A stretch of DNA of 64,000 bases from Anseranas semipalmata (GCA_013399115.1 VXAA01001407.1:551265-615264); one strand, 5' to 3'; positions 24,310-38,223 are shown, counted from the first letter of the stretch. The notes: generated by a model not told the origin, from the letters alone. Numbers and translations: made by a program.

Positions 24310-27300
24310 CATACTATAAGCTCAGGCTCTGTGCATGATTTTAACAAACCATAGTCAAGCTGATTGTAAGAATCCAAAATATATCAATGCATAAAAAGCT
24401 CAATATCCAAAATATTATCATAAAATTTCCCAAACAATTTCAATTATGCCACCTTTCCTCAAATGACAAGCTTGCTGGCTTTTAGAAATCAGTGCCATGT
24501 AAAATCTACACAAAACTGAGTTTCAAGCCTTCACTTCGCCCACTGTCCCCTCTTTAGAGGACTACTGATCTCTAAGGGACCAGTCCCTCAAGGAAGGCAC
24601 AACCTGAACAGAACTGCTGTAACTCAGAAGCTTTTTGAACACACCCTGTAAAGTGTGTGTACCCCTGTAAAGTATCAGAATACATACATTTGTCACTGAA
24701 GCCAAAAAATGCTTAGCTCCTACTTGCAATAGGATGTGAAAGTCAGTATAATGCTAAACTCCACGTAAACCAAACCTTTCAAATGCAAAATCTGTTCTCT
24801 TACCAAATAACGCTAAAAAACCATGCGTGGCTGAGCAGGGATTGGAGGGAAAGAGCTTCCTTGCAGCTTTTGATTTTAAAATAAAGCAGCATAATATCAA
24901 TGAATTCTTCTGCATCTTGTCCAAACATATGGTAAGCACCACTTGCCTAAAAATTTTAACTAGTTCTTAAAATTTCGGAGTCTATTCATGCTGATTAAGA
25001 CTTTCCTCCATAAATAGTTTCTGTGAAATCAGTGTGACTTCCAGGCAGCACAAGGCACTACTTCAGTGTGAGTAGGAACATCAGAATGTGACCCCACATC
25101 TCTGCTTCCTTTGAAAGTGATACAGCTACCCCACACTTCAACAGAATATCAGGTTAACACTTCAAGGGGCTAACAAACCGTAAGGGGCAGATCCTCAGCT
25201 AGTGAAGAGTTTCATGAGCTGAGTGAAAAAAAGTCTTTTTGTTCTGTGAAAACACGTATGATTTCTGAAATTGTTCCCATCCCAGAAGACTGAATAAAAA
25301 AAAAAAATCAAAAAAAAATCAAAAGAGGATTTTCAAATAAATGGAACAGTTTTGGTCAATCAAAGCACTTTAAAAGTGGGTTTTCAAATTCCAAGATAGG
25401 TTAGCTTATACTTCATTACAAAGCGCTGCCTCAACATGAAAGATGTTTTTATTTAAAAAATGTCAACAGGGCCATTTTAACCATCTCAGATCTTTTCTCT
25501 CTCTTTTTTTTTTTTTTTTCCTCGAATTGAGCCATAGATCAAAACACAGAGTGTTGTAAAAGCTTTTTTGAAGATGAGCCAGATTACTTTTTGACAGCTC
25601 TCGCCTCTCAGAAATTCACAACAAATTGCTGGCTAGTTCTAACGATTGAACTTCCCTGTGAAAATTTTCCCAAATCTATAGCTGAAGCCAATCTTCATCA
25701 AGAGACATCCCTGAGCATGCCAAAAGCCTCTAAGTAATTTAAATAACATTCTGCAAACAGTAGAGAATTATCATCATCGCCAGGAGGAAAAAGAGATGTT
25801 TCTCCTCTGGAAAGTCCTGACCAAGTTTCCAAAGAGACCTTAGTATCGAGAAGTCTAGATCTCAGGGTAAATCAATGGATTAGGTTCCTCAGGGCTTTTT
25901 CAACATGGAATGTGTTTCAAAATGATTTAGGTGGTTTTTCAAATAATACATCTCCAAATTTCAAAGCTTCTGAAGAAGAACATATATGTGGGTATTAAAA
26001 GACAACATCTCCAGGCTTTCTGACTACTGAGGAAGGAAGCCAAAGACGCAGGATGTGCAAAGTGTAGAGAGTATTCCACCTGAACACAAGGATGAATGGG
26101 AGGTGGCAAATTGGTGTTACAGCTCTTACAAGGATGAGATCAATAGGGCTTTGCCTAAGCTATTAACCTTATCTGACACTGTTATGAAGAATGTAGAGAC
26201 ATCAGAAATGCTCTAAAGAAACAGCTTAAGGTTCAGCAGGGCCTATATTCACTCTACATAAACGTTAATAGAAATTGACATCAAAAGTCACTGTACAGTC
26301 AAAAAACTGTACAGCACTCCCTACTTCTGAGTTGACCAGAACCTTTCAGCTCCTATTATCCCAGATATTAGGGGCTCAACAGTTAACAGTTATACTGGTC
26401 CACCCTGCAAAACACTTGCAGCAGACAGGACACAGGGGTGAACAATCCTTGACCACACAAACTCAACAGACTTGCTCACACTTACCTACTGAGGCAGGAA
26501 ATTACAGAAGGGAAAGCCCTCTGCTTGAGGCACGGGTTATATATTCATCCAAGGAAACTCAGTTTCCTCTTTACCTTTGCAACACTAAGCACAACATTTC
26601 AAAACAATTTTTGGTGAACAGCCCTTACTTGCAGATGCAGAAATTGAGACACCTGGGATCTAGTCCAGACTTCCAACAGAAGTCAGTAGGACTTGTAGAT
26701 GTTCAGCATTTGCAGTACAGAAATATAATTTGTGTGAGGTCTTTATAGGGGCATTAAAGGCTGTTGAATTCTAAAGGTGGATCAGTTATTGATGCACTTC
26801 ATTATTTTTGAGAGAACTGTTCCTCCTCTGGATAAGAGAAGACAATGGAGATAAGGTTAATAATACATGGATGGTACTCACAGTGACAAGGCCTGCAAAA
26901 CAGAACACGAATATGTACTCTGGATTCAGTATACACTGAATGTTGATGATAAATATCATTAAGCAGCTGTCCTACTAATCAAGTACTGGTTCTCAAAAGC
27001 ACCAATGCTCTGCCCTAGAGGAGTTTTGCACTCAGCCTCAGCCCTTCTACCTCCCCCTGTTTAGCCACTGGAACTATGGCAGGCTCTGCATATCTTGAAG
27101 ACCTCTGACCCTTCAGCTCCAAATCTGCACCACATAATCCCAACAACTTCCTCAACACTGTGTCTCACCAGGCAGCACAATTCATACAGATTTACAGGTG
27201 TTTTGAGAAGACAACGGGTATGGAAATAATGGCCACTGACACTGGATTACTGCTAGGCAGAGTATCTTGTCCCAGATGAACCACCTGAGTAAGAAACAAA

Positions 27301-29090
27301 GTTCTTGAGCTAGAATGCCATCAAATGGAAGGTCTATTGTACTACAGAACAGCCTGCTCGCAGGTTCTCCTCTAAAATCCATGAAGCATTTGTCAAGGAC
27401 ACTGTCTATGGGTGCTTTGCTTTATCCAACTTGTCTGTTTCTCTTTTGCTTGCTTGCTTTTTTTCCCCCTTTTACTGTTTCATGATATATGTTTTAGTTA
27501 CACAATTTCTTTGAGAATTGCAGGGAAGAGAGGAGCTGGGTGAAGAATAACCTCTAATAACCCACTTAGTGCTTTAACAATCCCCAACACTAGTTATGTC
27601 AGGACAATATATTTTTTTGGCACAGCATACAGTACAAAGGCCTGTGTTCAGAGACGGTCCCAAATGAAACTCAGAGCAGAAAACAAGTCACCACTCATGG
27701 CAGAGATATCTGCATAGTTACGTTCATGGCTAGCATTCACAGGATTCTTCTATAAACACTTCTGACATGCTGCTGAATGTCAAGCTAAACTCCAAGGGTG
27801 ACAGAATAGGACTGTGGTCTGGTATTCTTGATTCACATGTGCTGAAGCAGAAAGGCAGATATTTTTTGACCCAACCAAATTGTCCTAAAAACATCTACAA
27901 ATCATGACTGATGCTGTCTTTCAGACGACTTAGCTATTTGGCTGAAACGACTTCTGTGTCACAATAGAAGCAAAACAACATTTAAAGGGACACTCATTCT
28001 CATTTCAGTCAAAAATATCCGATTCATTTTCCCTCTATATCAACTGTATGACCCCAGATCTGCCCTAGATGGGGCTAGGTCAAGATGGGATTTATCATCA
28101 GTTCAAATACTACTGAGTTTTGCAGTGATTTAAAAGCTAGAGTTCAGGTGTCTACTCTAGAGATATATTCTACTTCTGTCAAATCAATCACTCAAACATA
28201 CTTGAACTTGAATTATGCTAAATATTTTATTGCTCTGTAAAGCATAGATCTGCAAAATTCTACAGACAGGGAAGAAATATAACAGGCCAATTCTCAAAAA
28301 TTACATGACAGAATGAAAGACGGCACCTTCTGTACTTAGCTGCATCATGGGGTTATGTTTCCCTGTATTAGTAAAGCCTTTTGCAAAACAACAAAGTTGT
28401 ATTTCCATGGAGAAGTATGAGACTGGCATATTACTAAGGCTGTCTGATACACTCTGTACATCAATGAATAGGAAACTCCATTTCTGGGCTCAGCTTACAA
28501 GTTTTACTTACACTCCAGGAAGACTTCTAAATTTCAGATTTTGTAAAGTAAAATGAATGATGAAGGAAAAAAGTCAAATTAAAGCCTGTAGCACTAGGGC
28601 ACTGTTGCCTATTCTTGCTATCAGGAGATACACAACTTGGTTTCTGTTGCAGATGATCTGTGATGTCCCTTCTACGCTTTATTATGAAGCTGATAAATGA
28701 CTCGCTAGAAACATGGTGAAAGCTTTTGGAATTCATTATGCTATGGAAAACAAATTAGAAACTTAACTTGTTGCATGAGGGATTACCCTTCACAGCATGG
28801 CCTTTACAATGTGAAACTAATTATTGCAGGGAAGATTTATGGTGTTTACAGTCAAGAATTCAGGGTCAGATTGACCAAATTCATGTAACTTTAGACCTCA
28901 GGCTTGTCTGACTCTAAATAGAATGACAACTTCAACAAATTTGAAGATAAAAATAATACTTTTTTTTTTTCCTATTGAATTCCTTAGCAAGAAGCTGGGA
29001 AATAGGGGCTAATAAATCTAAGTATTTACTCTGAAAGTTTTTTTTTTTTCTTTTTGAATAGGCAGAAAATGCAGTGAGTCAGAAAAATGT
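24310..29090. other. Non-coding stretch, no gene seen
   Basis: It holds the short repeat CCCTGTAAAGT twice (24644-24654 and near 24663), A-runs near 25297-25320, a T16 run (25504-25519) and T-rich tracts near 28962 and 29040. A 157-codon open frame (26275-26748) shows no recognisable domain. Within it, around 26628-26682, words such as GCAGATGCAGAAATTGAG faintly resemble antisense MIR. Confidence 0.5.
25504..25519. repeat. Poly-T tract (T16)
   Basis: Uninterrupted T16 run; nothing recognisable is attached. Confidence 0.95.
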
Positions 29091-29099
29091 GTTTTAATT

Positions 29100-29560
29100 T
29101 CTATAGTTAATTTCAAGAGAATCCGCTAGCATGTTAAACCCCGGAACTCTCCAAGTGTTTTCATACAATCATGCAAGTTATGATCAAAATATGTGCTACT
29201 GATCTGGAAATATGGCCGGCAACATAACCAACAGGCCGAACTGTTTTTTTTAAGCAGATCACTAAAAGTGACTTAAATTTTAGAACAAATAAAAAACCCA
29301 ATGTTTAATATATAATTAGACAAGCAGGGAAATCAGTTTATCCTAAATTATAACCAAAACAAACACTTAGCAGGATAACGATAACACAAATGCCAATAGC
29401 TAATTGTGATTTCAGTTAAGCTTCCAGCCATGTTAAAAACTTGACAAGTGCTGGTGAAAGCAGATAACCTTATAAGTAAAATACGGGTAGGCCTGCCAAA
29501 ATCAGGTTTGCCATTTTCACGTACCGCTTACCTTGCTGCTGCTGATACAAAGACACATTG
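29100..29560. promoter_or_regulatory. Candidate conserved non-coding element
   Basis: A non-repetitive stretch with closely spaced homeodomain-type words: TATAATTAGACAAG near 29311, CTAATTGTGATTTCAG near 29400, CCTAAATTATAACC near 29342, and ATCATGCAAGTTATGATCA near 29168, which carries an imperfect palindrome. The texture resembles conserved vertebrate enhancers, but conservation is untested and the boundaries are approximate. Confidence 0.25.
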
Positions 29561-30323
29561 CTGTTTATGGAAGACTGAAATCAGTCAGACCTCTCTGGTT
29601 TATCTCTACCCAGATAACGTGCAGGAAAGTGAACCTCTCAGACTGAAGAGCTGATGCATAGCTAATCCAATTCAATTAACTGTGTCTCTAATAACATTTC
29701 CCTTTTAACATACAATTTACAAGGTTTTTCTTGGAAAACACTAGCTCTTAGATTTAACAATGGCTTATGACCTGAGCTTTTCCTGTAGCCTTACCAGGAA
29801 GCGGTACCCACTAAGTAAAGAATTTAGGAGAAAGCTGGTCAAAACCAAAACCAAAATACATAGGATTGTTCCAAAGGGGCTGACTCTTATATTGCTTAAA
29901 GTTAAGAAGTGAAGCTTCTGCTGATTCTATAATCTAACAAATATTAAAAGCTCATAGTGATAATTTTTACCGTGATAGGTCACAGTTTATTTACCATGAT
30001 TTACATCCATGTTACTGAAGGCTGTCTGGAATTGTATTGCGGTGCATCAGAATAAGGTTGTAGTGATAATTTCTTTTGTATCTCTAGCAGTGACACAGGA
30101 GCCAAAAAGCAACACTTGACTTTCAGATTCCTGGATGAGTTTGCAATATTGACAGCATACGTTTTCATTTAGAAATCAAATTGTTAGGGAGCCCAGTGAT
30201 GCCATTTTTATACTTTTTCATTATACAATGAATTTTAGTCAGCCAGTTTCAACTAAGAAGTAATCCATATGTATTACTCATTATCCATGCTTGCAGCTGA
30301 GATATGGAGAAATCAAAGGGAAC

Positions 30324-30345
30324 TTTTTTTTTTTTTTTTTTTTTT
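30324..30345. repeat. Poly-T tract (T22)
   Basis: Uninterrupted T22. No retroelement body is recognised on the minus strand to its left. Confidence 0.95.
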
Positions 30346-31164
30346 GATCCTTACCCTTTCCCAAGCCAGTTCCTCCACCTCTGTTAGGAGTAGTGCTACC
30401 ATACATGTACAGATTTCAGTAAAGGTAGCTCATTTCTAGGCTTTTGGAGTCCTGGTCAGAAACAAGTGCAAGATCCCATTACTGCCCTGAAGGCCAAAGG
30501 GACAGGCTCCAGCAGAGAAGAGAAATAGGGAATTTGAGCATTGGGTCTAGAATTTAGTGTTATGGGGACAAAAGACCAGGTGAAGTTAACTGCAACTAAC
30601 TTTTGTGGGAAGCCTGGGGCAGAGAGACAGGAGAACCCTAGGCTGGAGGACCTGTTTCAAAAGCTGCGGCTTAGGCAGATTAGTTGCCTTGGGGTCTGAG
30701 AGATCAGAGGTGTCCACATGTTTTGATGAGGAATGAGGGAATAAATAACTTTGTGCTTTGAGGGATGAAAGGAAAAGGTACAGTTCTAGGGTTGTACGAG
30801 GGCAGGACAAGACACAAGACAGGAGATCTGCGATGGAAGGAGGTCTACATAAAGACTACAAGAGAGTAGGTAAAAATACACTGGCTTGGAGCCTCATGCT
30901 CCAAGAAAAGTGCCACCTCTCTCCCAATACAGAGATTTTCTGCCCTGCTTATGGTATGCCTAATCCAGAAGTATCCTAGGTCTCTAAAAAAGTTACTGCA
31001 CCTTGATTATAAAACCTTCAATGGTTCCATGACCTAAAGGTTGAAATAATTCATATTAATTTTTCCTGTTACTTGTGTTGCATGCTGATGTGTTTAAGAC
31101 TTAGTTACTCTTAGAGGCATCTTTACTTATGTAATATTAACTTGACTATTGTAATCAACTGAAT

Positions 31165-31215
31165 TTATTTTTTGATACTTAATATATTTAATATTTAATA
31201 TATTTTTGATATTTG
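31165..31215. repeat. AT-rich degenerate tandem stretch
   Basis: TTTGATACTT, then repeated TTAATAT/TTTAATA words, closing with TTTTTGATATTT. It looks like degenerate local duplication of about 10-20 bp units. Confidence 0.6.
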
Positions 31216-31999
31216 TATCCCCATTTCTTAAGACAGTGCACCAGCTATGTTGCATGTAGATTACAGCACACATTAGGAAAATTCCAAAGTTGGCATAATT
31301 TCAGAATAGCTGTCAGACTTTGCTCCGAGAAGTTCATAAATGATATATTCAAGTCCAAGATATACCTTGACCAGATAATAATCCAGTCTTGAAATGGAAG
31401 CACTTATTATAGTTTAAATGCTTTCGTAAGGGAATAGTGTTATCACATTATTCTTGCTATTCTCCTGAATACTCACAGCTAAAATAGGACTATGTTTTGA
31501 ATTAAACCATGGAAACAAAAGCAATGCATTCAAAGGGACCTTTCATATAAGAAAAAAACTAATTAAAATTGCAAGTCATGGAAGAAAAAATTGCAAAATG
31601 CTATAAATCAAAGCCTCAGACTCCTTCAATTTTTACTTAATTATTTGTAGAACTTACTAAGTAACACAAACTCAGTATTTCAAAGATCTAATTCCTGTTT
31701 AAAAAGATAAAAGTTTCCACCCTTCTTATGTAAAGGTACAATTAAAATTATACTTGCAAATATAATGTCAGTAAATCTGATAGGCCACACACTGGCTACT
31801 CCTGTTTTGCCTGGCATCATACATTTGGGATATGAATCACCAAAGTCAGGTTGATGAACAAGTGTCATGCTATTCGTCAGAGCACCAGACACTTCTTAGC
31901 AAATTTCCTATTTGAATGGAAGGAACAATGCTGGCAAAAGTCCCAGAACTGATCATTCCAGGAAAGGAACAATGTGACAACAGCGTTGCAGGTTTATGA

Positions 32000-32400
32000 T
32001 AAATATTTCAGAAATACGTCTTTCAGCAAGAAAGGATTAATATAGACCTTGGGGATAAAATTACTCCCAGTAGCGTTTAGTTGGCATATCTTTTATGCAA
32101 AGAAAAAATATCACAGAGGGCAATTTGTGTTTGGTTGAATGAAAATTCATGACTATGAGAAATAAAATAAATTGTAATTAATTTTATGGTCTTTCACTGG
32201 GAGAAGCTGAAGAAATGTGTGTCATTTAAGTTATTGTTCTGAAAAGCTCATTTGTGCATTTGTTCCTGGATTTTTTAACATGCATCCAGTGCCATCAAGC
32301 TGCAAGGGAAGTCACCTTGATAGGATACGGGTGAACAATTGTCACCCCCAACACTTCAATATATGATTGAGCAGCTTTCACTTAACAGGGAACAGGAGCT
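32000..32400. promoter_or_regulatory. Candidate conserved non-coding element
   Basis: Homeodomain and POU-type words are clustered: TTTATGCAAAG near 32092, ATGAAAATTCATGAC near 32139 (containing the palindrome TGAAAATTCA-like core), TTGTAATTAATTTTATGG near 32172, and ACAATTGTCACC near 32334. No repeat or coding signal is present. The call rests on motif density only and conservation is untested. Confidence 0.3.
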
Positions 32401-32419
32401 CTATGCAAACACCAGAACA

Positions 32420-33690
32420 CAGAGGAACCTGGCAACAAACCTAAAAGGCACCCCATTAAGTCTGTTTTGCTAGTCACCACCATGAACTTGTGTTCCCAAA
32501 TAAGGAACAACAACAAAAATCAATAAAAAACAGATAAAGATTATTTACGACATTCAGATACAATAAAACAAGCTACTGCCAAAAATGTAAGTGTTTGTGT
32601 GAGTGGAGTGCACATTGCTTAATATAAGTCTCCTCTCTGTCCAACTGGTAGGCAACATGAGATTGTACTGTTTGGCTGTACATCAAGGACAGCTGTCTGA
32701 GAAGTAAAAACAACACAAACTGTATCTAGTTACAGCCTGAAGGAGGTACACTGAACATACAATACAGATCGTTTTTTCTTTGTGTAAAACGCAGGTCCCA
32801 TACTGCTAACTTCAGACTCACAGTGGCTTTAAAATTCACTGACGTCTCTGCCTGCATTTTGGAGGAATCATTTGCAAAGCACAGCCTAAGATGGTCTTCA
32901 CAATGAAGTTGCACTTGAAACAAATGCACACATTTCCAAAGTGTGGGTTTTTTTTTCCCCTTTCTCTATAATGTTTAAAGTCAACATTCACTCTGTGTTA
33001 GCAATATAAAAAACATTCTAGAGAGAGCTGGTGAAGAGCTCTATTTGACAAAAGCATGGATATCTTGGTAGCGAAGATGCTTTACACTGAAGTTCTAAGT
33101 ACAACTTAATAATAATTTTAATCACCAAAATATAGTCTCTTAATATTTATTTTATTACATATTACTTTAAGGAAACATTGAAAGGAATAAATTTGTGTTA
33201 TGCTCCTGTTTGGGGGGGGGGCTCTTTGAAAGAGGGAAAAAAAAGGCAAATATTTTAACATAAGCTTTTGCTGTCCAGTGAGGTTCAAACACAATCAGTT
33301 GATAAGATACTGAATGCTATCCATACACGGCTCTGTTGTTGTTCAGATATAATAAAATACTGTAAAATGATTTGTGTCTTTTGGACCATTTAATGCACCA
33401 CAGCTCCAAGGTACATCTTTTTTGGCTAACTCTACATTTAGTTTTAGGCTTTTGGACTGCCCCTACAAAGGCAAAAATGTTCATTCCTTCAACACAGGAA
33501 GATGGAACTAAACTAATAGGTATGGATGTATGTACGTATAAATAAGGCATACGAGTCCAAATGCACTTGATATTAATTTTTGAAGCTAGAGAGAAAAATA
33601 CATGCTATTATAGTCAGGGTGGCGAGGAATCCTGAAATAATAGAGCAATACACATTCTGTTAAAACAAGATGAGTGACAAGAACAGGTTG
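32420..33690. other. Non-coding stretch, no gene seen
   Basis: AT-rich sequence with a G10 run at 33212-33221 followed by an A-run near 33237. No gene or recognisable repeat. Confidence 0.55.
33212..33221. repeat. G10 homopolymer
   Basis: Uninterrupted G10 run. It is the kind of site where the assembly breaks elsewhere in this window, so its length may be unreliable. Confidence 0.9.
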
Positions 33691-33699
33691 TACAGGTAC

Positions 33700-33960
33700 T
33701 AGAAAACAACCTTTGACATTAGCCCACTATTACAAATTCAAGACCAGTCCTCTTTGATCATATAGACATCGTTTGCATTATTTAGTGCATACAGTTTGAC
33801 TCAACCGTCACCTCTAAAGAAACGCACAGAGTTCAACCATATAGGTACTTTATGCAATATTTTATCGTGAACATGTCAAAATTTGCATTTGTTACAAAGC
33901 CTAGGCAAAGCTGTTTGTTGTTCCTACATTTCTTTTGTCACATGGATAACTCTTCTGGAT
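33700..33960. promoter_or_regulatory. Candidate conserved non-coding element with octamer site
   Basis: It contains a perfect octamer ATTTGCAT (33881-33888), a near-octamer GTTTGCATTATTTAGTGCAT at about 33772, and TTTATGCAATATTTTATCG at about 33850. Non-repetitive, with no coding signal. Inference from motifs only. Confidence 0.28.
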
Positions 33961-33969
33961 GAGCACTAG

Positions 33970-36030
33970 AACTATTTTCTCCTGTCTGTCCTCCTCTTTC
34001 CCCCAAAAAGCTCCGATTCCTTTGTGTGTAAGTAACACGTGAAATATATCAGCTAAAAGCAGCACTTTTTCTAAGCTAGTTATTTATTCTTTTAGTTACT
34101 TGTTTTTATACAAGGAATTTTTTTATTATTTAAAAACCAAACAGAAACAACAAACAGACAAACAAACAGCCTATATGATCAGACATGCAATGGGAATTCC
34201 ACTACAGCCCTACAGGAGCACACAATACACAATGAGAAGGCTGGTAGTTTGACAGGAAAGCTAATGATCCAGATCTTGACCTAAATTTACTGAAAGCTAT
34301 TGACTCTAAGAGAGCCGTGCCTACAACACTGATGATAAGCTTGATTTGTGTCCGAACGAGTAGAAGTAGGCCAAAAGAAAAAAGCTTGCTGGGAGCTCTG
34401 ACCTCACCCCCTAAAAGTACTTGCTAGCCCAAGCACAGCACCAGACACAGCGTTGACAGAGCACATCTCCATAACTCAGGAGCCAACGCACTTGCTGTCA
34501 AATCTTTCTCTCCAATTGCCAACCAAGAGCACCTGCCCGGGGATTACAGCTTAAGGAATTCTCAGTCCTCTCTGTAACCTCACCTAGACGCCACTCAAAC
34601 AACCTGGGGAACCAACTGGGGCACAAACTCAAACCAATGAACGAAGTGGTTGCTGCTGTTGTATGCCTCTTGACTACTGATACCAAAAACATCAAGGAAA
34701 CAACATGATTTGTAGACACAGCAGAAAAGCTGCTTGCAATGTTCATGAAAATATGTATTGGCTAAGGACGCGAGTAGAGCAGAGCACAGCGCAGACACAA
34801 TGTCGCTAACAAACTTGATCGTATATTGCTGAAGCAAGGGCTAGAACAATAAGTCATTAACCACTTCAAGCTACCTAATGCTCCAAAAATAACACATTTT
34901 ACAACTGATCATTTTAAGTTATGAGTGTGTTTTGCAAACACAATATTACTGGCTCTGCTGATCCCTCCCTGTATGCACAGGGCCAACTTCATTTTTTTGT
35001 CAAGTTGATTTAAATCTGGGTTATTTCCCCAGCTTTAAATGAATTGGTCTGGATCTTGTCAGCATGATATAATGAAGATTTAGTTTCCCCTAAAACAGCT
35101 ATTACATGTTTTCTGATAATTTTTTAATTATCATCTGAAAGTAAAGTTTAAACACCGCTTTGGACTGACCCACTGCCAGCTGGATAATACGTGATAGACG
35201 AAAGATAGACAAACGATGGGGTGATCTCTGCGGCTCCGTTGATGGCACTAACCTACACTTAGACACTTAAGTTTCAAAGCAGCACATCTTCCATATCTTA
35301 TGAACCGTACGCTGAAATTTTCATGTGGTCACATGCACCTCAAGTATTCTCTCATGTGATGTGTTGATCATCCTGATATACTCAATATGAATGGACCGAG
35401 TATGTATTAAAGAGAACATATGACAAGATACCCTGTGCTGGTATTGTGCATGAGTGAATAGGTTTGGAATGTTACTTTGAGGGTAACCACTGATTATCAA
35501 AGTCAGTGATCACTTAATTTTGCAAAATGAATCTAAAGCCCTTCAGGAATAAAACAATAACACAAGCTCAAAATACTTAGAAGACACTTGGCTCTGTATG
35601 CACTTGTAATCTCTTCTTCTGTAACCTGAATCACACTGGAAAAGTGGGCTCTTAATTTCTTCAGATTTCTCCTCTGAAGCGTTTGGCCATGTAAAACACA
35701 CAGTTGTGTGACATCCCAGTCACACACCACAACAACCAACTGCGATGACCTAAAAGCAGGGCTGGACATTAATGGAAGACTGCCCTTTATACACCAATTA
35801 AGCACTTATGCAGTAATTAAAGATGTAAGGAGAGACCTATTCAAGTACATGGGATATTAGGAATTTTCATCTCTTTGTTTTGTACAAAGCCCTGGCAGTA
35901 TTAGCACTGACAGGAAACTGGCAGGAACAAGTGTGCAAATACAGACCTTATCACCAGCACAATCTCAGTAAGAATCTCTTTCTTTAAACCAACTCCATTT
36001 CAAAAATAATCTGGAATAAAGGTGGAGACT
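33970..36030. other. Non-coding stretch, no gene seen
   Basis: It holds an A/C-rich low-complexity run with CAAACA units at about 34132-34169. No exon or RNA gene is seen. Confidence 0.55.
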
Positions 36031-36031
36031 T

Positions 36032-36060
36032 AGAGATTTTAACAGCCAGAAGGAACCTGG
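36032..36060 (-). mobile_element. Possible CR1-like 3'-end remnant
   Basis: The plus strand reads AGAGATTTTAACAGCCAGAAG then GAACC, split here to stay short. It resembles the antisense sauropsid CR1 3' end (ATAGATTTTAAGGCCAGAAGGGACC). Only about 29 bp align, so chance similarity is possible. Confidence 0.3.
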
Positions 36061-38205
36061 GAGGAATGCGCACAAGTGATGGGGATGGCTGCAGCACTAG
36101 TTTTCTAAGGCACGGGTTGCTGGATTGCTCCTCTGCCATGCAAAACTCCTGCTCTCAGGAGTTTACCTGAGATACTTTAAGCTAAAAATCATTACCCAGA
36201 CCCAGGAGTCAGGGAGCTATTAACATGATCAGTACAGATTAGTGTTCTTCTAGGAAGCCAAACCAGCGTGACATCAGCCTTCTAACTTTTTATTCTCTCC
36301 CAAATGGAGCAAAACCTAGAAGCCATTTGAATTCTTTCCAAAATACTTTGTTCAAAATAAATGATTTCTGAAGACATCATTCTAATTGAAGAAGGGTACT
36401 GCCTACAAAAATTTTGTTCTTTGAAAGAAAATAGTAAAAGGAAATTTGAGTCATGGGAGCATAGGAATGATCTGACACTATCTCCACTGCTTAACTGCTG
36501 CCAGCTCCATTTAAACAAAAGGTTGGCCCCAAAATAAGTGTCAAGTCTATACATCCTCTAAACCTGGGGGAGGAGAGTTTAAGATTTGGATCTGATTTCT
36601 GCAGCACAAGCCCATCTCTAATTAAAATGAACTGGATTTAAGAAGGAGAAGAAGATAAATACATAACTTAGACTCCTGTGTTGACAGCAGACTTTGTGTG
36701 CAAAGTTCTTGCTGAGGGCAAATTTCTATAGCCAAGCCAAAAAGCCATGAAAATCGGGGTTTATAATAAAAGTACTTACAAATGCTTAACTATAGCAGTG
36801 CTTTCAGAGACCGCTATAGCAAAAGCCACCTTGAAAAGACAAGTTCCCCAGTCCATTCCCTGCATGGACTGCATTTAATTGCAATGCTGATTCATCCTTC
36901 TTCCCACACAAACACCAGAGCTTCACTGCTATCAGCTCTAATGTCTCAGACGTTGCAGATATTGCAGCAATGCCTCAGCGTTCCTCTACTTACAGATCAG
37001 TTGCAAGAAGATTTCTGAACTTTTTTTCCATCTAAAGACAATGTAAGTAATGTCTGGGTATAAACCTGCTCTTGCAAAGTCAAATACCTACACCAAGCAC
37101 AACAATTACACAAACAGCAGTGGATAAACACAGAGCAAAAACGAAAGCAAAAGGTTCAGCCAAAGACATTTCAGAATACAGAGCGTAAACTTTTTATAAG
37201 TCTAATTTTGGAAGACAAAGCTTTTCATTTTGTAGTGAGACACGTTGTTTACAACAGAGTAGAGAGCCAAGGGTAATAAAAATGAGGCACTGCAACCTTT
37301 AAGGTTATCCACAGCTGTCAGGAAGCTTCTAATTAAGATGGGACATTTCAGCCAGTACTCGGAAGGGAGGCAGCAGGGAGATACTGCTACACTGGGCTTC
37401 CATCTCCACGGCTCTTAGCAGCTCCTAATTCTCTCTGACACTACAACAATCACCTTCCCTTCTCTATCACGGAAAGGCAATGTCGGGTCCGTATTACGCA
37501 TAGGTATGTATTTAAAAAAGGCCCTCCATAGCCAAAGTAAGCCAGAAGTGTGGTTTCAGAAGTACTCAAAACTTTGAAGGTGTTCTCCTAGAAAGTAGCT
37601 ATGAACTACGAATGAGAAACCTTTATCCATCACAGCAATGATGCATAACACAACAAGACACCTCCAAACGCTGAGCTGCTGGGCCAGTGCTAGCCATATT
37701 TCCATGCAACTTGTACAGGCAAATAATGGGGGCTACTACAAGCATTGTGAATCCTACCCTTGGTGCCTACCACTTCAGATCTGTCACAGAGGTCCGTCAG
37801 ACCTCACAATCCTTTCTCATTCTCCAGCAGCTCAGGCTGAGTTTAACACAGCTGGGGAACCGCACTTTGGTCTCTTTGTGTCTGTCTCCCTGCATGCTAG
37901 ACACAGCTAGGTGGCAATGCCGATGCTTCGAGGATATCTGCTGGAAGACCCAATTCGCACCCACTGAGTTGACAGCAGTAGCAACAACAGACTGCTTCTG
38001 CTCCAGTTGTTTGTTTTATCCCTTCTTTTCTACACTTCTTCCACACCTACAGGTCAGAGATCCTGCAGAGTCTACGTAGATCTCCCCAAACCGGGAACAC
38101 TCCCGTCAGTCAGTTTTATGGCTCTTTTACGTTACCAGGCTATTGTAAAGGGGCTGCAATTCTTTTTGAACATCTGGCTCAAAACTAAACAGTGCAGTGT
38201 GATTC

Positions 38206-38223
38206 AAAAAAAAAAAAAAAAAA
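38206..38223. repeat. Poly-A tract (A18)
   Basis: Uninterrupted A18 with no recognised element body upstream. Confidence 0.95.

Larger units (their letters stand above)
29600..31990. other. Non-coding stretch, no gene seen
   Basis: It contains a T22 run (30324-30345) and an AT-rich near-tandem stretch of TTAATAT words around 31165-31215. No coding or RNA signal is seen. Confidence 0.55.

Noticed and set aside
26628..26682. Antisense MIR-like words
   Set aside because: Matches are short and interrupted and could be coincidence without a repeat search.
26275..26748. 157-codon open frame (plus strand)
   Set aside because: No recognisable family, no splice context, and part of it overlaps a faint MIR-like segment. 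Codon content looks like random sequence.
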